This document shows positions 1 through 8,677 of a stretch of DNA of 64,000 nucleotides, piece by piece. Origin of the DNA: Desulfobacteraceae bacterium (GTDB lineage Bacteria > Desulfobacterota > Desulfobacteria > Desulfobacterales > Desulfosarcinaceae); the NCBI GenBank assembly GCA_024230435.1, contig JAAERL010000131.1:56843-120842 (forward strand), written 5' to 3'. Made by a program: the position numbers and the translations under genes. Below the pieces are notes generated by a model. It saw only the letters and a program-made list of their open reading frames with translations. It did no database searches and had not been told where the DNA came from. Numbering within the stretch: the stretch's first letter is position 1; every line of letters begins with the position of its first letter.

Positions 1-440
1 CCCGTGTTGCAGGTTTGTTCAGTGGCCGCGGCTTTAACATAGACAGCCTGTGCGTAGCGGAAACCATGGACCCCAAGGTTTCAAGGATCACCGTTGTTAC
101 CCAGGCTAATGAGATCTTGCTTGAACAGATTGAAAAACAATTACGCAAGTTGATCAATGTTATCAAACTACGCGACATGACCGGCGATAGAGCGATTCGC
201 AGGGAACTTTGTCTTATTTGCGTAAATGCCCAATCATCTGAAAACAGAGATGAAATTAACCGATTGGTTAATTTTTTCCGGGCCAGCGTAATCGATGTCG
301 GACCTGAATACTACATTATCGAAACGGTGGGAAGCCAGGAGAAAATATCAGCCTTTATCAGCTTGTTAAAACCTCTCGGCATAAAAAAAATCGCACGCAC
401 CGGCGCCATTGCGCTTTATCGCGAACAGGGCAAGGGGTAA
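1..440 (+). CDS. ilvN: Acetolactate synthase small (regulatory) subunit, 5'-truncated by the window edge
   Basis: The reading frame is open to the left edge: codons from base 3 read RVAGLFSGRGFNIDSL, the conserved N-terminal ACT-domain motif of IlvN/IlvH, so only about ten residues are missing. The ACT domain (to about residue 75) binds valine and controls the catalytic IlvB subunit, which makes acetolactate or acetohydroxybutyrate. The C-terminal half (residues 80-145) matches the small-subunit C-domain. ilvB is expected just upstream, outside the window. It is followed after about 98 bp by ilvC, the next step of the pathway. An internal TTG at base 15 could be mistaken for a start, but homology continues upstream of it. 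Confidence 0.95.
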   Translation, partial: RVAGLFSGRGFNIDSLCVAETMDPKVSRITVVTQANEILLEQIEKQLRKLINVIKLRDMTGDRAIRRELCLICVNAQSSENRDEINRLVNFFRASVIDVGPEYYIIETVGSQEKISAFISLLKPLGIKKIARTGAIALYREQGKG

Positions 441-538
441 AAAACCTTTCATGCCATAAATGCGGTTAAACAACAGTCATATAAAAAAAGTAATTCATCG
501 TATTTTACGACTACAATATATAATAAAAGGAGATTACT

Positions 539-1597
539 ATGGCTCAGATCGATTTTGGCGGTGTTGTTGAAGAAGTTATCACGTCAGATGAATTTACATT
601 GGAAAAGGCGCGCGAGGTACTTTCCGATGAAATTGTGGCCGTATTGGGATACGGCGTTCAGGGGCCGGGCCAAGCCCTTAACATGCGAGACAACGGCATC
701 AATGTCATTGTCGGACAGCGTGAAGGTGGAAAATCCTGGCAGCGGGCAATCGATGACGGTTTCGAACCGGGCAAGACTTTATTTGCCCTCGAAGAAGCCG
801 CCCGCAAGGCCACGATCATACAATTTTTGCTATCCGATGCAGGGCAAGTGGATGCCTGGCCGAAAATCAAACCATACCTTGAACCAGGCAACGCCCTTTA
901 TTTTTCACACGGCTTCGGTGTTGTCTACCGTGACCAGACGGGCATTATCCCGCCTGATGATGTAGATGTTTTTTTGGTGGCGCCAAAAGGCTCCGGCGCC
1001 ACCGTAAGAACGAATTTCCTTGAAGGAAGCGGTATCAATTCCAGTTTTGCAATCTTTCAGGATTATTCCGGCCGGGCCAAACAGCGCACCATAGCGATTG
1101 GCATCGCCATCGGGTCAGGCTACTTGTTTCCAACTACTTTTGAAAATGAGGTCTATAGCGATCTTACCGGTGAACGCGGTGTTCTAATGGGATGTCTGGC
1201 CGGTGTCATGGAGGCCCAATACACGTTATTACGCAAGCATGGTCATAGCCCCAGTGAAGCGTTCAATGAAACAGTGGAAGAGCTTACCCAGAGCCTTATT
1301 CGGCTTGTAGCCCAGAACGGAATGGACTGGATGTTCGCCAATTGCAGCACAACGGCTCAACGCGGCGCCCTCGATTGGGCTCCCAAGTTCCGCGATGCCG
1401 TAAAACCCGTCTTTGACGATCTATACGAAAGCGTTCTTTCGGGGGCTGAAACTCGCCGCACGATAGATGCAAACAGCGCACCCGACTACCGTGAAAAGCT
1501 TAACAAAGAACTTTCACAAATCGGCGATTCGGAGATGTGGCTCGCAGGACGGGCAGTCAGAAGCCTGCGCCCTGAAAACAGAACAAAAAAGCGATAG
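539..1597 (+). CDS. ilvC: Ketol-acid reductoisomerase (KARI)
   Basis: A 352-residue enzyme that isomerises and reduces acetolactate to dihydroxyisovalerate, and the ethyl analogue toward isoleucine. The ATG is preceded by AAGGAGATT, a good ribosome-binding site. The Rossmann motif reads GYGVQGPGQALN (about residue 38) and differs from the common GYGSQGHAHA form; the cofactor loop follows as VGQREGGKSW. The metal-binding region has SDLTGE and ETVEELT, consistent with the Asp/Glu ligands of the all-helical C-domain. At 352 residues it is slightly longer than the usual 330-340 of class I KARI, with a basic C-terminal tail (RPENRTKKR). It sits between ilvN and cimA on the same strand. Confidence 0.96.
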   Translation: MAQIDFGGVVEEVITSDEFTLEKAREVLSDEIVAVLGYGVQGPGQALNMRDNGINVIVGQREGGKSWQRAIDDGFEPGKTLFALEEAARKATIIQFLLSDAGQVDAWPKIKPYLEPGNALYFSHGFGVVYRDQTGIIPPDDVDVFLVAPKGSGATVRTNFLEGSGINSSFAIFQDYSGRAKQRTIAIGIAIGSGYLFPTTFENEVYSDLTGERGVLMGCLAGVMEAQYTLLRKHGHSPSEAFNETVEELTQSLIRLVAQNGMDWMFANCSTTAQRGALDWAPKFRDAVKPVFDDLYESVLSGAETRRTIDANSAPDYREKLNKELSQIGDSEMWLAGRAVRSLRPENRTKKR

Positions 1598-1610
1598 GGC
1601 GTTGTAAGAT

Positions 1611-1674
1611 GGCGTTTTTTGTAACTACTTGACCGGTTCAACGGAGTTGGAAAAAACGCCTTTTACTACTTTTT
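1611..1674 (+). terminator. Hairpin with T-rich tail after ilvC
   Basis: GGCGTTTTTT (1611-1620) pairs perfectly with AAAAAACGCC (1651-1660). The 30-base loop can form an inner AACT/AGTT helix. TTTTACTACTTTTT follows. This could be an intrinsic terminator or an attenuator-like structure between ilvC and cimA; the long loop makes it uncertain. Confidence 0.45.
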
Positions 1675-1733
1675 AACGAAATTATCCAAAAAAAGTGCCT
1701 GCGGATAAAACGGCACTAGAAAGCCTGAAAATA

Positions 1734-3335
1734 ATGCAACCCGTCCTTATATATGACACGACTTTACGTGATGGCACCCAGGGAGAAAACATAAATTTTT
1801 CCGCCGATGAGAAAATACGCATTGCAAAAAAATTGGATGAACTGGGAATTCATTATATTGAGGGGGGCTGGCCCGGAGCGAATATCCGCGATCGGAGATT
1901 TTATGAACTGGCTCAGAAAGAAGTATTTTCATCTGCTCGTATAACAGCTTTCGGATCAACCCGAAAACCAAATACCAAAGCATCTGAGGACCCTAATCTC
2001 AAAGCTCTAATTTCCTGCAAGGCGCCCGCAGTTGCTATAGTGGGAAAATCGTGGCCGCTGCATATCGAACAAATTATGGCCAACACCCTTGATGAAAACC
2101 TGGCCATGATCAGCGATAGCATCAAGCTGTTCAAAAAGCTTGATCGGGAAGTAATTTACGATGCGGAACACTTTTTCGATGCATACCAGGACAATCAGGA
2201 TTATGCGATCAAGACCTTGCTGGCAGCCATAGAAAGCGGAGCAGATGCCGTTGTATTGTGCGATACCAACGGAGGATCTTTGCCCTCTGATATTCAAGCC
2301 GCAGTTGCAAGAGTGCATGATCTTTTTCACAAACAGGCAATATCTGTAACATTGGGCATTCATACCCATAATGACAGTGGTATGGCTGTTGCGGGCTCCA
2401 TTGCTGCGATGCAAGCAGGGGTCACCATGGTCCAGGGCACTATTAACGGGTATGGCGAAAGATGCGGTAATGCCGATTTGACCAGTCTTATTCCCATTAT
2501 CAGCATTAAAATGAACCGCGATTGTATTCCACGCGATAATCTGCCCCATTTGAGCGCCTTGTCCCGTTTTGTCAGCGAAACGGCAAATATGATTCCACTC
2601 AACTCGCGGCCTTTTGTAGGTAAAAGCGCCTTTGCCCATAAAGGCGGCTTGCATGTCAATGCCATCATGAAACAGCCCCGGGCATACGAGCATATCGAAC
2701 CGTCAAAAGTCGGCAACCGGCGCCGGGTTTTGGTTTCGGACATGTCGGGTAAAAGCAATGTGGCCTTCAAAGCAAAGGAATTGGGTGTCAAATTAGATTC
2801 CGCAGGAAAGGACTCTACTGCAATTGTTAGCGAAATCAAAAATATGGAAGATAAAGGGTATCAATTTGATGTGGCGGATGGTTCACTTAAAATCTTACTG
2901 CAAAAATTCACTGAACAATTCACTGCCCACTTCGAGCTTGAATCCTTTCGGGTAACTATTGAAAAAGACAGGGATCAGCCTTGCTCGGCCCACGCCACCA
3001 TAAAAATAGCTGTTGACGGCAACCATGAAATTACAGCCGCTGAAGGCAACGGCCCGGTAAGTGCGCTGGATAATGCCCTGAGAAAAGCCCTTGGTAAATT
3101 TTATCCGGATCTGGATTCCATGCGTCTGGTGGACTTTAAAGTCCGCGTTATCGACGGCAGGGATGGCACGGCGGCTCGGGTACGAGTTCTACTCGAATCC
3201 AGAGATCAAACCGACATCTGGACCACCATCGGCGTATCCGAAGATGTTATCGAAGCGAGCTGGCATGCTTTAGCAGACAGCTTCCAATTCAAACTGGCCA
3301 AGGTTAAAGATCAGCAAAAAATCATATCGCCTTAG
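1734..3335 (+). CDS. cimA: (R)-citramalate synthase
   Basis: Condenses pyruvate with acetyl-CoA to citramalate, the threonine-independent entry to isoleucine. The HMGL-like TIM barrel begins YDTTLRDGTQGE (catalytic Arg/Asp), with the metal-ligand motif HTHNDSG near residue 225 and NGYGERCGNADL after it. Residues from about 390 form the LeuA-type dimerisation/allosteric domain (GNGPVSALDNALRKAL). The hallmark CimA motif EGGWPGAN is present, distinguishing it from isopropylmalate synthase. I chose the ATG at 1734 (533 aa), where homology starts. A GTG at 1695 would add 13 residues; neither has a strong Shine-Dalgarno. It lies directly upstream of leuA, its paralogue. Confidence 0.93.
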   Translation: MQPVLIYDTTLRDGTQGENINFSADEKIRIAKKLDELGIHYIEGGWPGANIRDRRFYELAQKEVFSSARITAFGSTRKPNTKASEDPNLKALISCKAPAVAIVGKSWPLHIEQIMANTLDENLAMISDSIKLFKKLDREVIYDAEHFFDAYQDNQDYAIKTLLAAIESGADAVVLCDTNGGSLPSDIQAAVARVHDLFHKQAISVTLGIHTHNDSGMAVAGSIAAMQAGVTMVQGTINGYGERCGNADLTSLIPIISIKMNRDCIPRDNLPHLSALSRFVSETANMIPLNSRPFVGKSAFAHKGGLHVNAIMKQPRAYEHIEPSKVGNRRRVLVSDMSGKSNVAFKAKELGVKLDSAGKDSTAIVSEIKNMEDKGYQFDVADGSLKILLQKFTEQFTAHFELESFRVTIEKDRDQPCSAHATIKIAVDGNHEITAAEGNGPVSALDNALRKALGKFYPDLDSMRLVDFKVRVIDGRDGTAARVRVLLESRDQTDIWTTIGVSEDVIEASWHALADSFQFKLAKVKDQQKIISP

Positions 3336-3383
3336 CACGAAAGCCTTACGTTATATAAACAAAACGGCATAACAGGAAAAAAA

Positions 3384-3488
3384 ATGGAAAAAGGAACTAT
3401 TCACGCCGCAGGATCTTCGCCACTGGTAAAAATCCTGCGGCCCATGCTTGGACGGATTCCTATCAATACGCTCTTTACTTTATATTAA
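3384..3488 (+). CDS. Possible 34-residue leader or small ORF upstream of leuA
   Basis: An ATG preceded by CAGGA opens a 34-codon frame ending 33 bp before leuA. It is not recognised and not Leu-rich (four Leu, never adjacent), so it is not a classical attenuation leader peptide. A 10-bp inverted repeat, GCCGCAGGAT (3405-3414) and ATCCTGCGGC (3432-3441), lies inside it. It could be a real small protein, a regulatory leader or chance. Confidence 0.25.
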   Translation: MEKGTIHAAGSSPLVKILRPMLGRIPINTLFTLY

Positions 3489-3521
3489 TAAAAAATAACC
3501 TGAGTATAAGGAGAAGTCATC

Positions 3522-5063
3522 ATGGAATCCGAAAAAATAATATTTTTTGACACTACGCTACGCGATGGAGAACAATCACCAGGCGCCAGCATGAACAAGG
3601 CTGAAAAACTCAGATTGGCTGTTCAGCTAGAAAAACTGGGAGTGGACGTGCTTGAAGCGGGCTTCCCGGCAGCTTCCCAAGGAGATTTTGAAGCTGTCCA
3701 ACAGATTGCCAACCGTCTGAAAAACACTGAGGTTGCCGCCCTGGCCCGGGCGAATAAAAACGACATCAACCGCGCCTGGGATGCGATCAAACATGCGGTC
3801 AAACCACGCATTCACACGTTCATCGCCACTTCTGACATCCACATGAAATATAAGTTGAATATGAGCCGCGATGAGGTCTTGTCCGCTACAATCGAAGCCG
3901 TGAGGCATGCCAAATCCTTAACGCAAAGTGTGGAATTTTCTGCCGAAGACGGCTCCCGCAGCGAGTGGGACTTTCTTTGCAAAGTATTTGAAACCGCCAT
4001 TGCCGCAGGCGCCACCACGGTAAATCTTCCCGATACCGTGGGATACGCAATACCCGGCGAATTCGCCGAAATGGTACGGTATGTGATCAAACACACGCCC
4101 AATATCAACCAGGCCATTTTAAGCGTTCATTGCCACAACGATTTGGGGCTGGCGACAGCCAATACCATTGCGGCAATTCATGCAGGGGCCCGCCAGGCTG
4201 AAGTCACCATCAACGGTATTGGTGAACGCGCAGGAAACACATCGTTAGAAGAAGTTGTCATGACTGTGCATACCCGCAGTAATTATCTGCCATATACTTG
4301 CCAGGTCAAAACTGAACACCTCTACCCCACCAGCCGGCTGGTCAGTATGATTACCGGAATCATGGTGCAGCCCAACAAGGCCATAGTGGGCGCAAACGCC
4401 TTTGCCCATGAAGCCGGTATCCACCAGGATGGTATGCTGAAAAATCCCATGACGTATGAAATTATGCGCCCGGAAACCATTGGCCTTGCAAAAAATCAAC
4501 TGGTACTGGGAAAGCATTCCGGAAGACACGCTTTGCGTGAGCATCTTAAAAAGATAGGCTATGATCTTTCGAGCGAAGAACTCAATGTTGTGTTTGAAAA
4601 ATTCAAAAATCTAGCCGACAAGAAAAAACATGTTATGGATGAAGACCTGGAAGCCATTGTAACCGAGGGTGTATTACGTACGACAGACATATTCGAACTG
4701 GATTATCTGCATGTCAGTGCCGGCACCACGGTCATGCCCATGGCCAGCGTACAGTTGACAATCAACAAACGTCCGGTAAAAGGCGCTGACTACGGTAACG
4801 GTCCCATCGACGCATGTTTTAACGCCATTTCCAAACTAACCAATACAGAATCCGAATTGCTGCGGTTTTCCATCAGCGCTCTGACCGGCGGAACCGATGC
4901 CCAGGGAGAAGTAACGGTGCGCCTCAAGGAAAACGGCTTGATCGCATTAGGCCGGGGGTCCGACCCTGACATTATCACGGCCAGTGCACGGGCTTTCATA
5001 AACGGCTTGAACAGGCTGGAATACCTAAAAGCCAACCCGGTGGAAACGCCTCAGGAAATTTAA
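3522..5063 (+). CDS. leuA: 2-isopropylmalate synthase
   Basis: A 513-residue enzyme joining acetyl-CoA and 2-oxoisovalerate, the first committed step to leucine. The ATG follows TAAGGAGAAG. The catalytic barrel starts FFDTTLRDGEQSPGASM, carries metal ligands in HCHNDLGLATAN (about residue 204) and NGIGERAGNTSLEE, and has the FAHEAGIHQDG linker motif near 295. The C-terminal LeuA dimer domain (GNGPIDACFNAI) is complete, so leucine feedback inhibition is expected. It is full length and clearly distinct from the CimA paralogue upstream. With ilvN, ilvC and cimA it forms a branched-chain amino-acid block. Confidence 0.97.
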   Translation: MESEKIIFFDTTLRDGEQSPGASMNKAEKLRLAVQLEKLGVDVLEAGFPAASQGDFEAVQQIANRLKNTEVAALARANKNDINRAWDAIKHAVKPRIHTFIATSDIHMKYKLNMSRDEVLSATIEAVRHAKSLTQSVEFSAEDGSRSEWDFLCKVFETAIAAGATTVNLPDTVGYAIPGEFAEMVRYVIKHTPNINQAILSVHCHNDLGLATANTIAAIHAGARQAEVTINGIGERAGNTSLEEVVMTVHTRSNYLPYTCQVKTEHLYPTSRLVSMITGIMVQPNKAIVGANAFAHEAGIHQDGMLKNPMTYEIMRPETIGLAKNQLVLGKHSGRHALREHLKKIGYDLSSEELNVVFEKFKNLADKKKHVMDEDLEAIVTEGVLRTTDIFELDYLHVSAGTTVMPMASVQLTINKRPVKGADYGNGPIDACFNAISKLTNTESELLRFSISALTGGTDAQGEVTVRLKENGLIALGRGSDPDIITASARAFINGLNRLEYLKANPVETPQEI

Positions 5064-5095
5064 CATTTGCTTATTTCCACATGCCTTTTTAAAAG

Positions 5096-5164
5096 AGCCC
5101 GGCGATTGACTTAGAGCCTGTTTGAGAATTATTAAACCGGCTTAACTGAATCGGCCGGGCTTTA
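5096..5164. terminator. Inverted repeat between convergent leuA and the chalcone-isomerase-like gene
   Basis: AGCCCGGCGATT (5096-5107) can pair with AATCGGCCGGGCT (5149-5161) with one bulge, followed by TT. The loop is long (about 41 bases), so this is only a candidate bidirectional terminator. Confidence 0.35.
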
Positions 5165-5200
5165 CCCTGATATTGCAACATTGGTCTTGTGAATGTGAAT

Positions 5201-5788
5201 TTAATTTCCCAGCAATGCTTTGCGGATCTTTTTATCAGCTTTTTGCCCTACATTGTAATTGTAGTACATTTTGACAAATTCCGGATTATTGATCGTTCCC
5301 TTGATCTGCCCCTGGTACTCAAGGGTTATACCTTTGCCTGGAATATAGGTGGATGAAGAAATAAGCCCGGGGGCCATGTCCTTATTCAGCCATGACGCAT
5401 ACAATTCGATATCTGCTTTGTTACGTTCAAACATTTCCGAAGAATTACAGTCTTTCATAAGATCTATGAAGCCATTTTTCAATTTCTTTGCCGTTGCCTT
5501 GCTGGTTAAATAGTGGGTCTCTAAATACTTCACCTGTTCCGAGATAATGACTTCGTTACTATCTTTGGATGGTTTTTCCAGGTAAAGACCGGCAACATAA
5601 ACCTTCACAAACCCGAGAGCCTTTCTAAGTGCGACACCGTTAAGTTTGACAGATTTACCGGCTACCGTTTTTTGTGCTGGAAGCCGGACACCGGCGAGCT
5701 CAACATCTTGAGCCGCCCATGGTGTTGCAACGATCAGTGATGAACTGACAAAAAAAATAAAAAAAACAACCAAAACCAAATCCTTCAT
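5201..5788 (-). CDS. Periplasmic chalcone-isomerase-like domain protein
   Basis: 195 residues from the ATG at 5788, which is preceded by AAAGGAGAG. A longer frame to 5860 overlaps pyrD and lacks this site. A hydrophobic signal peptide (residues 2-20) ends near TPWAA. The mature part has the chalcone isomerase-like signature: VKLNGVALRKALGFVKVYVAGLYL, then LETHYL and a C-terminal EYQGQIKGTI segment. Bacterial members are exported and have no established flavonoid activity; fatty-acid or lipid binding is one idea for the fold. It follows pyrD by 56 bp on the same strand and may be cotranscribed, with no evident functional link. Confidence 0.8.
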   Translation of the reverse strand: MKDLVLVVFFIFFVSSSLIVATPWAAQDVELAGVRLPAQKTVAGKSVKLNGVALRKALGFVKVYVAGLYLEKPSKDSNEVIISEQVKYLETHYLTSKATAKKLKNGFIDLMKDCNSSEMFERNKADIELYASWLNKDMAPGLISSSTYIPGKGITLEYQGQIKGTINNPEFVKMYYNYNVGQKADKKIRKALLGN

Positions 5789-5844
5789 CTTCTCTCCTTT
5801 TCCGGTTCTGCGTTTTTTTATTAACCCCGAGACCGGGCGAACAA

Positions 5845-6762
5845 TCAGACCTGCAAACAACCAATCAAACTGCGCACGCTCGTCAGTGACTGTTGTGCCA
5901 GATACGCCTCGATACCTTCAATTATCTCTATCGCAGCTAAAGGATTTACAAAATTTGCAGTCCCTACCTGAACAGCCGAAGCGCCTGCGATAATAAATTC
6001 GAGTGCATCGCCGGCAGTCATAATACCGCCGACGCCTATAATGGGGATATTGATCGCCTGAGCCGTCTGCCAGACCATTCTTACTGCCACCGGTTTTATG
6101 GCCGGGCCGGAAAGCCCACCGGTAATGTTGGCCAGTTTTGGCCTCCTCGTATGGATATCCACAGCCATTGCCGTAATGGTATTGATTAAAGAAACAGCAT
6201 CGGCGCCGCTGTCTTGAACACTTTTCGCAATGCATGTTATATCTGTAACATTTGGCGAAAGTTTAACAATCAAGGGGCCCTGGTAGTTTTTACGAACAGC
6301 TTCGGTAACCTTTCCAGCCGTTGAAGCATTAGCGCCAAAAGCGATCCCTCCTTCTTTCACATTTGGACAGGAAATGTTTACTTCAATTGCGCTGATCCCT
6401 TCAATGTCATTTAATCGAGCGGCAAGCTCGGCATAGGCCTCGATACCGGTACCATAAATATTGGCCAGAACCGGCGTTTTCAGATTTTTCAAAAAAGGCA
6501 GTTTATCACTGATAAAAGCATCCAGACCTGCATTTTCCAATCCAATGGCATTGAGCATACCACAGCTTGTTTCCACGATCCGGGGGGGAGCATTACCCTT
6601 GGAAGGCATCAGGGAAAGTCCCTTGACAATAATACCACCTAACCGGTTCAAATCGAAAATCGTTTCAAATTCTTTAGCATAACCAAAAGTGCCTGATGCT
6701 GTAAGCACAGGATTTTTTAACTCAAGTCCGCCAATATTTACGGATAAGTCACATGTGGTCAT
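5845..6762 (-). CDS. pyrD: Dihydroorotate dehydrogenase, class 1B catalytic subunit
   Basis: A 305-residue FMN-dependent TIM-barrel enzyme oxidising dihydroorotate to orotate in pyrimidine synthesis. Visible motifs are NPVLTASGTFGY, GMLNAIGLEN, the active-site loop VNISCPNVKEGG (class 1B catalytic Cys), VKLSPNVTD, TITAMAVD and the phosphate-binding GVGGIMTAGDALEFI. Class 1B enzymes normally pair with the Fe-S/FAD subunit PyrK, which is not adjacent here and should be encoded elsewhere. The ATG at 6762 lacks a strong Shine-Dalgarno, but homology starts here (CDLSVNIGGLELKNPV). Confidence 0.95.
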   Translation of the reverse strand: MTTCDLSVNIGGLELKNPVLTASGTFGYAKEFETIFDLNRLGGIIVKGLSLMPSKGNAPPRIVETSCGMLNAIGLENAGLDAFISDKLPFLKNLKTPVLANIYGTGIEAYAELAARLNDIEGISAIEVNISCPNVKEGGIAFGANASTAGKVTEAVRKNYQGPLIVKLSPNVTDITCIAKSVQDSGADAVSLINTITAMAVDIHTRRPKLANITGGLSGPAIKPVAVRMVWQTAQAINIPIIGVGGIMTAGDALEFIIAGASAVQVGTANFVNPLAAIEIIEGIEAYLAQQSLTSVRSLIGCLQV

Positions 6763-6989
6763 AAGCGTTTTTATTATCCTCTCATTATTAAAATTGTAAT
6801 TCGAAAACCTTATACTACAGGCCGGTACTAATGATCAATCGAGCACGGACAACAATCGGGCCCGGACAACAGGCGGCAAATAGTTTTTAAATTCGCAACG
6901 ATATAGATATTAGGAGACATCCGTGCGTAATCATGCTATTTTGGGCTCTATAATTTTAGGCGCATCCGTTTCCGCAAAGGAGATATTTC

Positions 6990-7448
6990 ATGGAATTCAG
7001 ACCAGCATATTGGCACTGGTTAGTAATAGGGATCATTTTGATGCTGGCGGAAATTTTTCTACCCAGTTTTACCATTTTCTGGTTTGGCTTGTCCGCAATA
7101 GCGCTGGGCGTTATTTTGATGTTATTTGCCGAAATCACATTGAATTGGCAGCTTTTTATATGGACCGTTGCATCATGCCTGATGACCTTTGTCTGGTTTA
7201 AATTTTTCAAACCCTTTATGAAGGATCGGACAAAGGCCGGAATTGCCATGGAAGCAATTATCGGTCAAACCGGCAGGGTGATCATTGCCCCTGCGCAAGG
7301 TTTCAGGGGCTGCGTTCGTTTTTCTGTCCCCTTGTTAGGCGATGATGAATGGTCATTTATATGCAAACAAAATGTCGCCATTGGCGACCTCGTCATAATC
7401 AGAGATATTTCAGGCAACACGTTGGTTGTGGATAAAGTTGAATCTTAG
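6990..7448 (+). CDS. nfeD: NfeD family membrane protein
   Basis: 152 residues starting after AAAGGAGATATTTC. Three or four hydrophobic segments fill residues 8-75 (WLVIGIILMLAEIF, FGLSAIALGVILMLF, LFIWTVASCLMTFVWF). A C-terminal OB-fold-like domain (IGQTGRVIIAPAQGF...GDLVIIRDISGNTLVV) completes a short-form NfeD. Such proteins occur with SPFH/stomatin partners and are thought to act in membrane microdomain organisation. The next gene is exactly such an SPFH protein, but the pair is separated by 356 bp that contain an inserted repeat element. Confidence 0.9.
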   Translation: MEFRPAYWHWLVIGIILMLAEIFLPSFTIFWFGLSAIALGVILMLFAEITLNWQLFIWTVASCLMTFVWFKFFKPFMKDRTKAGIAMEAIIGQTGRVIIAPAQGFRGCVRFSVPLLGDDEWSFICKQNVAIGDLVIIRDISGNTLVVDKVES

Positions 7449-7557
7449 GGTCTTGAAAAATGCCAATACAGACGTTATTGCACAGAATTTGAATTCATTT
7501 TTAAGGTGTACCGATGGGTGCGCACTAATTGCCCGTGCACATTGACGTAACACATAA

Positions 7558-7729
7558 GGCGATTTGTGTTAAAGAATATAACATCTTGTATGTCTTTTTT
7601 CCCGTCTTGTGCGTTATGCCAAAGGTACGAATACGTTAAGTAAGCAAACTGATCAGCAAAACTTTGGCGCGCCTTGAAGACGAAAAAAAATCGAAGCTCA
7701 ATCTGGTATAGTCTTTTCCGCCAATCGCC
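7558..7729 (-). repeat. MITE-like element, copy A (intact)
   Basis: 172 bp bounded by GGCGATT and AATCGCC and flanked by direct TAA repeats (7555-7557 and 7730-7732). The terminal inverted repeats are about 31 bp and imperfect: GGCGATTTGTGTTAAAG at one end and, inverted, GGCGATTGGCGGAAAAG at the other. The core contains GGCGCGCC and GCATAACGCACAAGACG (here reverse-complemented). It separates nfeD from the SPFH gene and has no coding capacity. The orientation is opposite to copies B, C, D and E. Confidence 0.85.
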
Positions 7730-7804
7730 TAAAACGAATTTAACAATGGTATATTCGCATCTTCCACGACCCTTAACAGTTCAAAAGAAAGGATAATATA
7801 AATA

Positions 7805-8677
7805 ATGGAAGGACTGATTCTTGCCGTGGCTTTTTTCCTGATAGTTATTATCACTATCGGGTTAGGCGTCAGAATTGTACCCCAGGGAAACAAATATGTG
7901 GTTCAACGGTTTGGCAAATTTAACAAAACCCTGAATCCCGGCCTTAATATCATCATTCCGTATATGGATTTAGTAGCGTACAAAGTCACCACCAAGGATA
8001 TTGTATTAGACATTCCCTCACAGGATGTCATTACTCGTGATAACGCTGTAATTATAACCAATGCGGTTTCGTACATTAATATTGTTTCACCGGAAAAGGC
8101 TGTTTACGGAGTCGAGGACTATGAACTTGCCATACGAAACCTTGTGCAAACCTCTTTACGGTCAATTATTGGTGAAATGGATCTCGATGATGCACTATCT
8201 TCCCGGGACCACATCAAGACCAGGCTCAAAGAATCAATCTCAGATGACATCGCCGATTGGGGGATCGTTCTCAAAACGGTTGAAATTCAAGATATCAATC
8301 CATCTGCCACTATGCAAAAGGCCATGGAGGAACAGGCTGCGGCCGAACGTGGCCGGCGCGCCACTGTAACCCGGGCCGGCGGCGAAAAAGAGGCGGCGAT
8401 TCTGGAGGCCGAAGGCCGCCTGGAAGCATCAAAGCGCGATGCCCAGGCCCAGGTTGTCTTGGCTGAAGCCAGCCAGCGCGCCATTTTAAAGGTAACCGAG
8501 GCTATTCAGGAAAATGAATTGCCCGTCACCTACCTGCTCGGCGAACGTTATATAGATGCCCTGAAAAATTTATCATCTTCGCAAAATGCGAAGATGATCC
8601 TGCTGCCAGGCGACCTTCTGGCGACAGTAAAAACATTGATGGGTGCAATGGGGTCTAAAGGTGCAAAAATTATTTAG
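7805..8677 (+). CDS. SPFH/stomatin (QmcA-like) membrane protein
   Basis: 290 residues: an N-terminal transmembrane segment (residues 3-22), an SPFH/PHB domain (VPQGNKYVVQRFGKFNKTLNPGL to about residue 190), then an Ala/Glu-rich coiled coil (AAAERGRRATVTRAGGEKEAAI) typical of stomatin-family oligomers. The predicted role is a membrane scaffold or protease regulator working with NfeD. The stop codon TAG (8675-8677) straddles the left edge of repeat copy C: TA from the flanking TTA and G from the element. If the element is removed in silico, the frame continues ten codons (LAPIHKIF-like tail). Confidence 0.9.
   Translation: MEGLILAVAFFLIVIITIGLGVRIVPQGNKYVVQRFGKFNKTLNPGLNIIIPYMDLVAYKVTTKDIVLDIPSQDVITRDNAVIITNAVSYINIVSPEKAVYGVEDYELAIRNLVQTSLRSIIGEMDLDDALSSRDHIKTRLKESISDDIADWGIVLKTVEIQDINPSATMQKAMEEQAAAERGRRATVTRAGGEKEAAILEAEGRLEASKRDAQAQVVLAEASQRAILKVTEAIQENELPVTYLLGERYIDALKNLSSSQNAKMILLPGDLLATVKTLMGAMGSKGAKII

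Noticed and set aside
2007..2693. 228-codon minus-strand frame inside cimA
   Set aside because: Antisense to a clear, full-length gene; no motif and no ribosome site.
6923..7201. 92-codon frame from GTG with AGGAG upstream
   Set aside because: Overlaps nfeD in another frame by over 200 bp; its sequence is not family-like.
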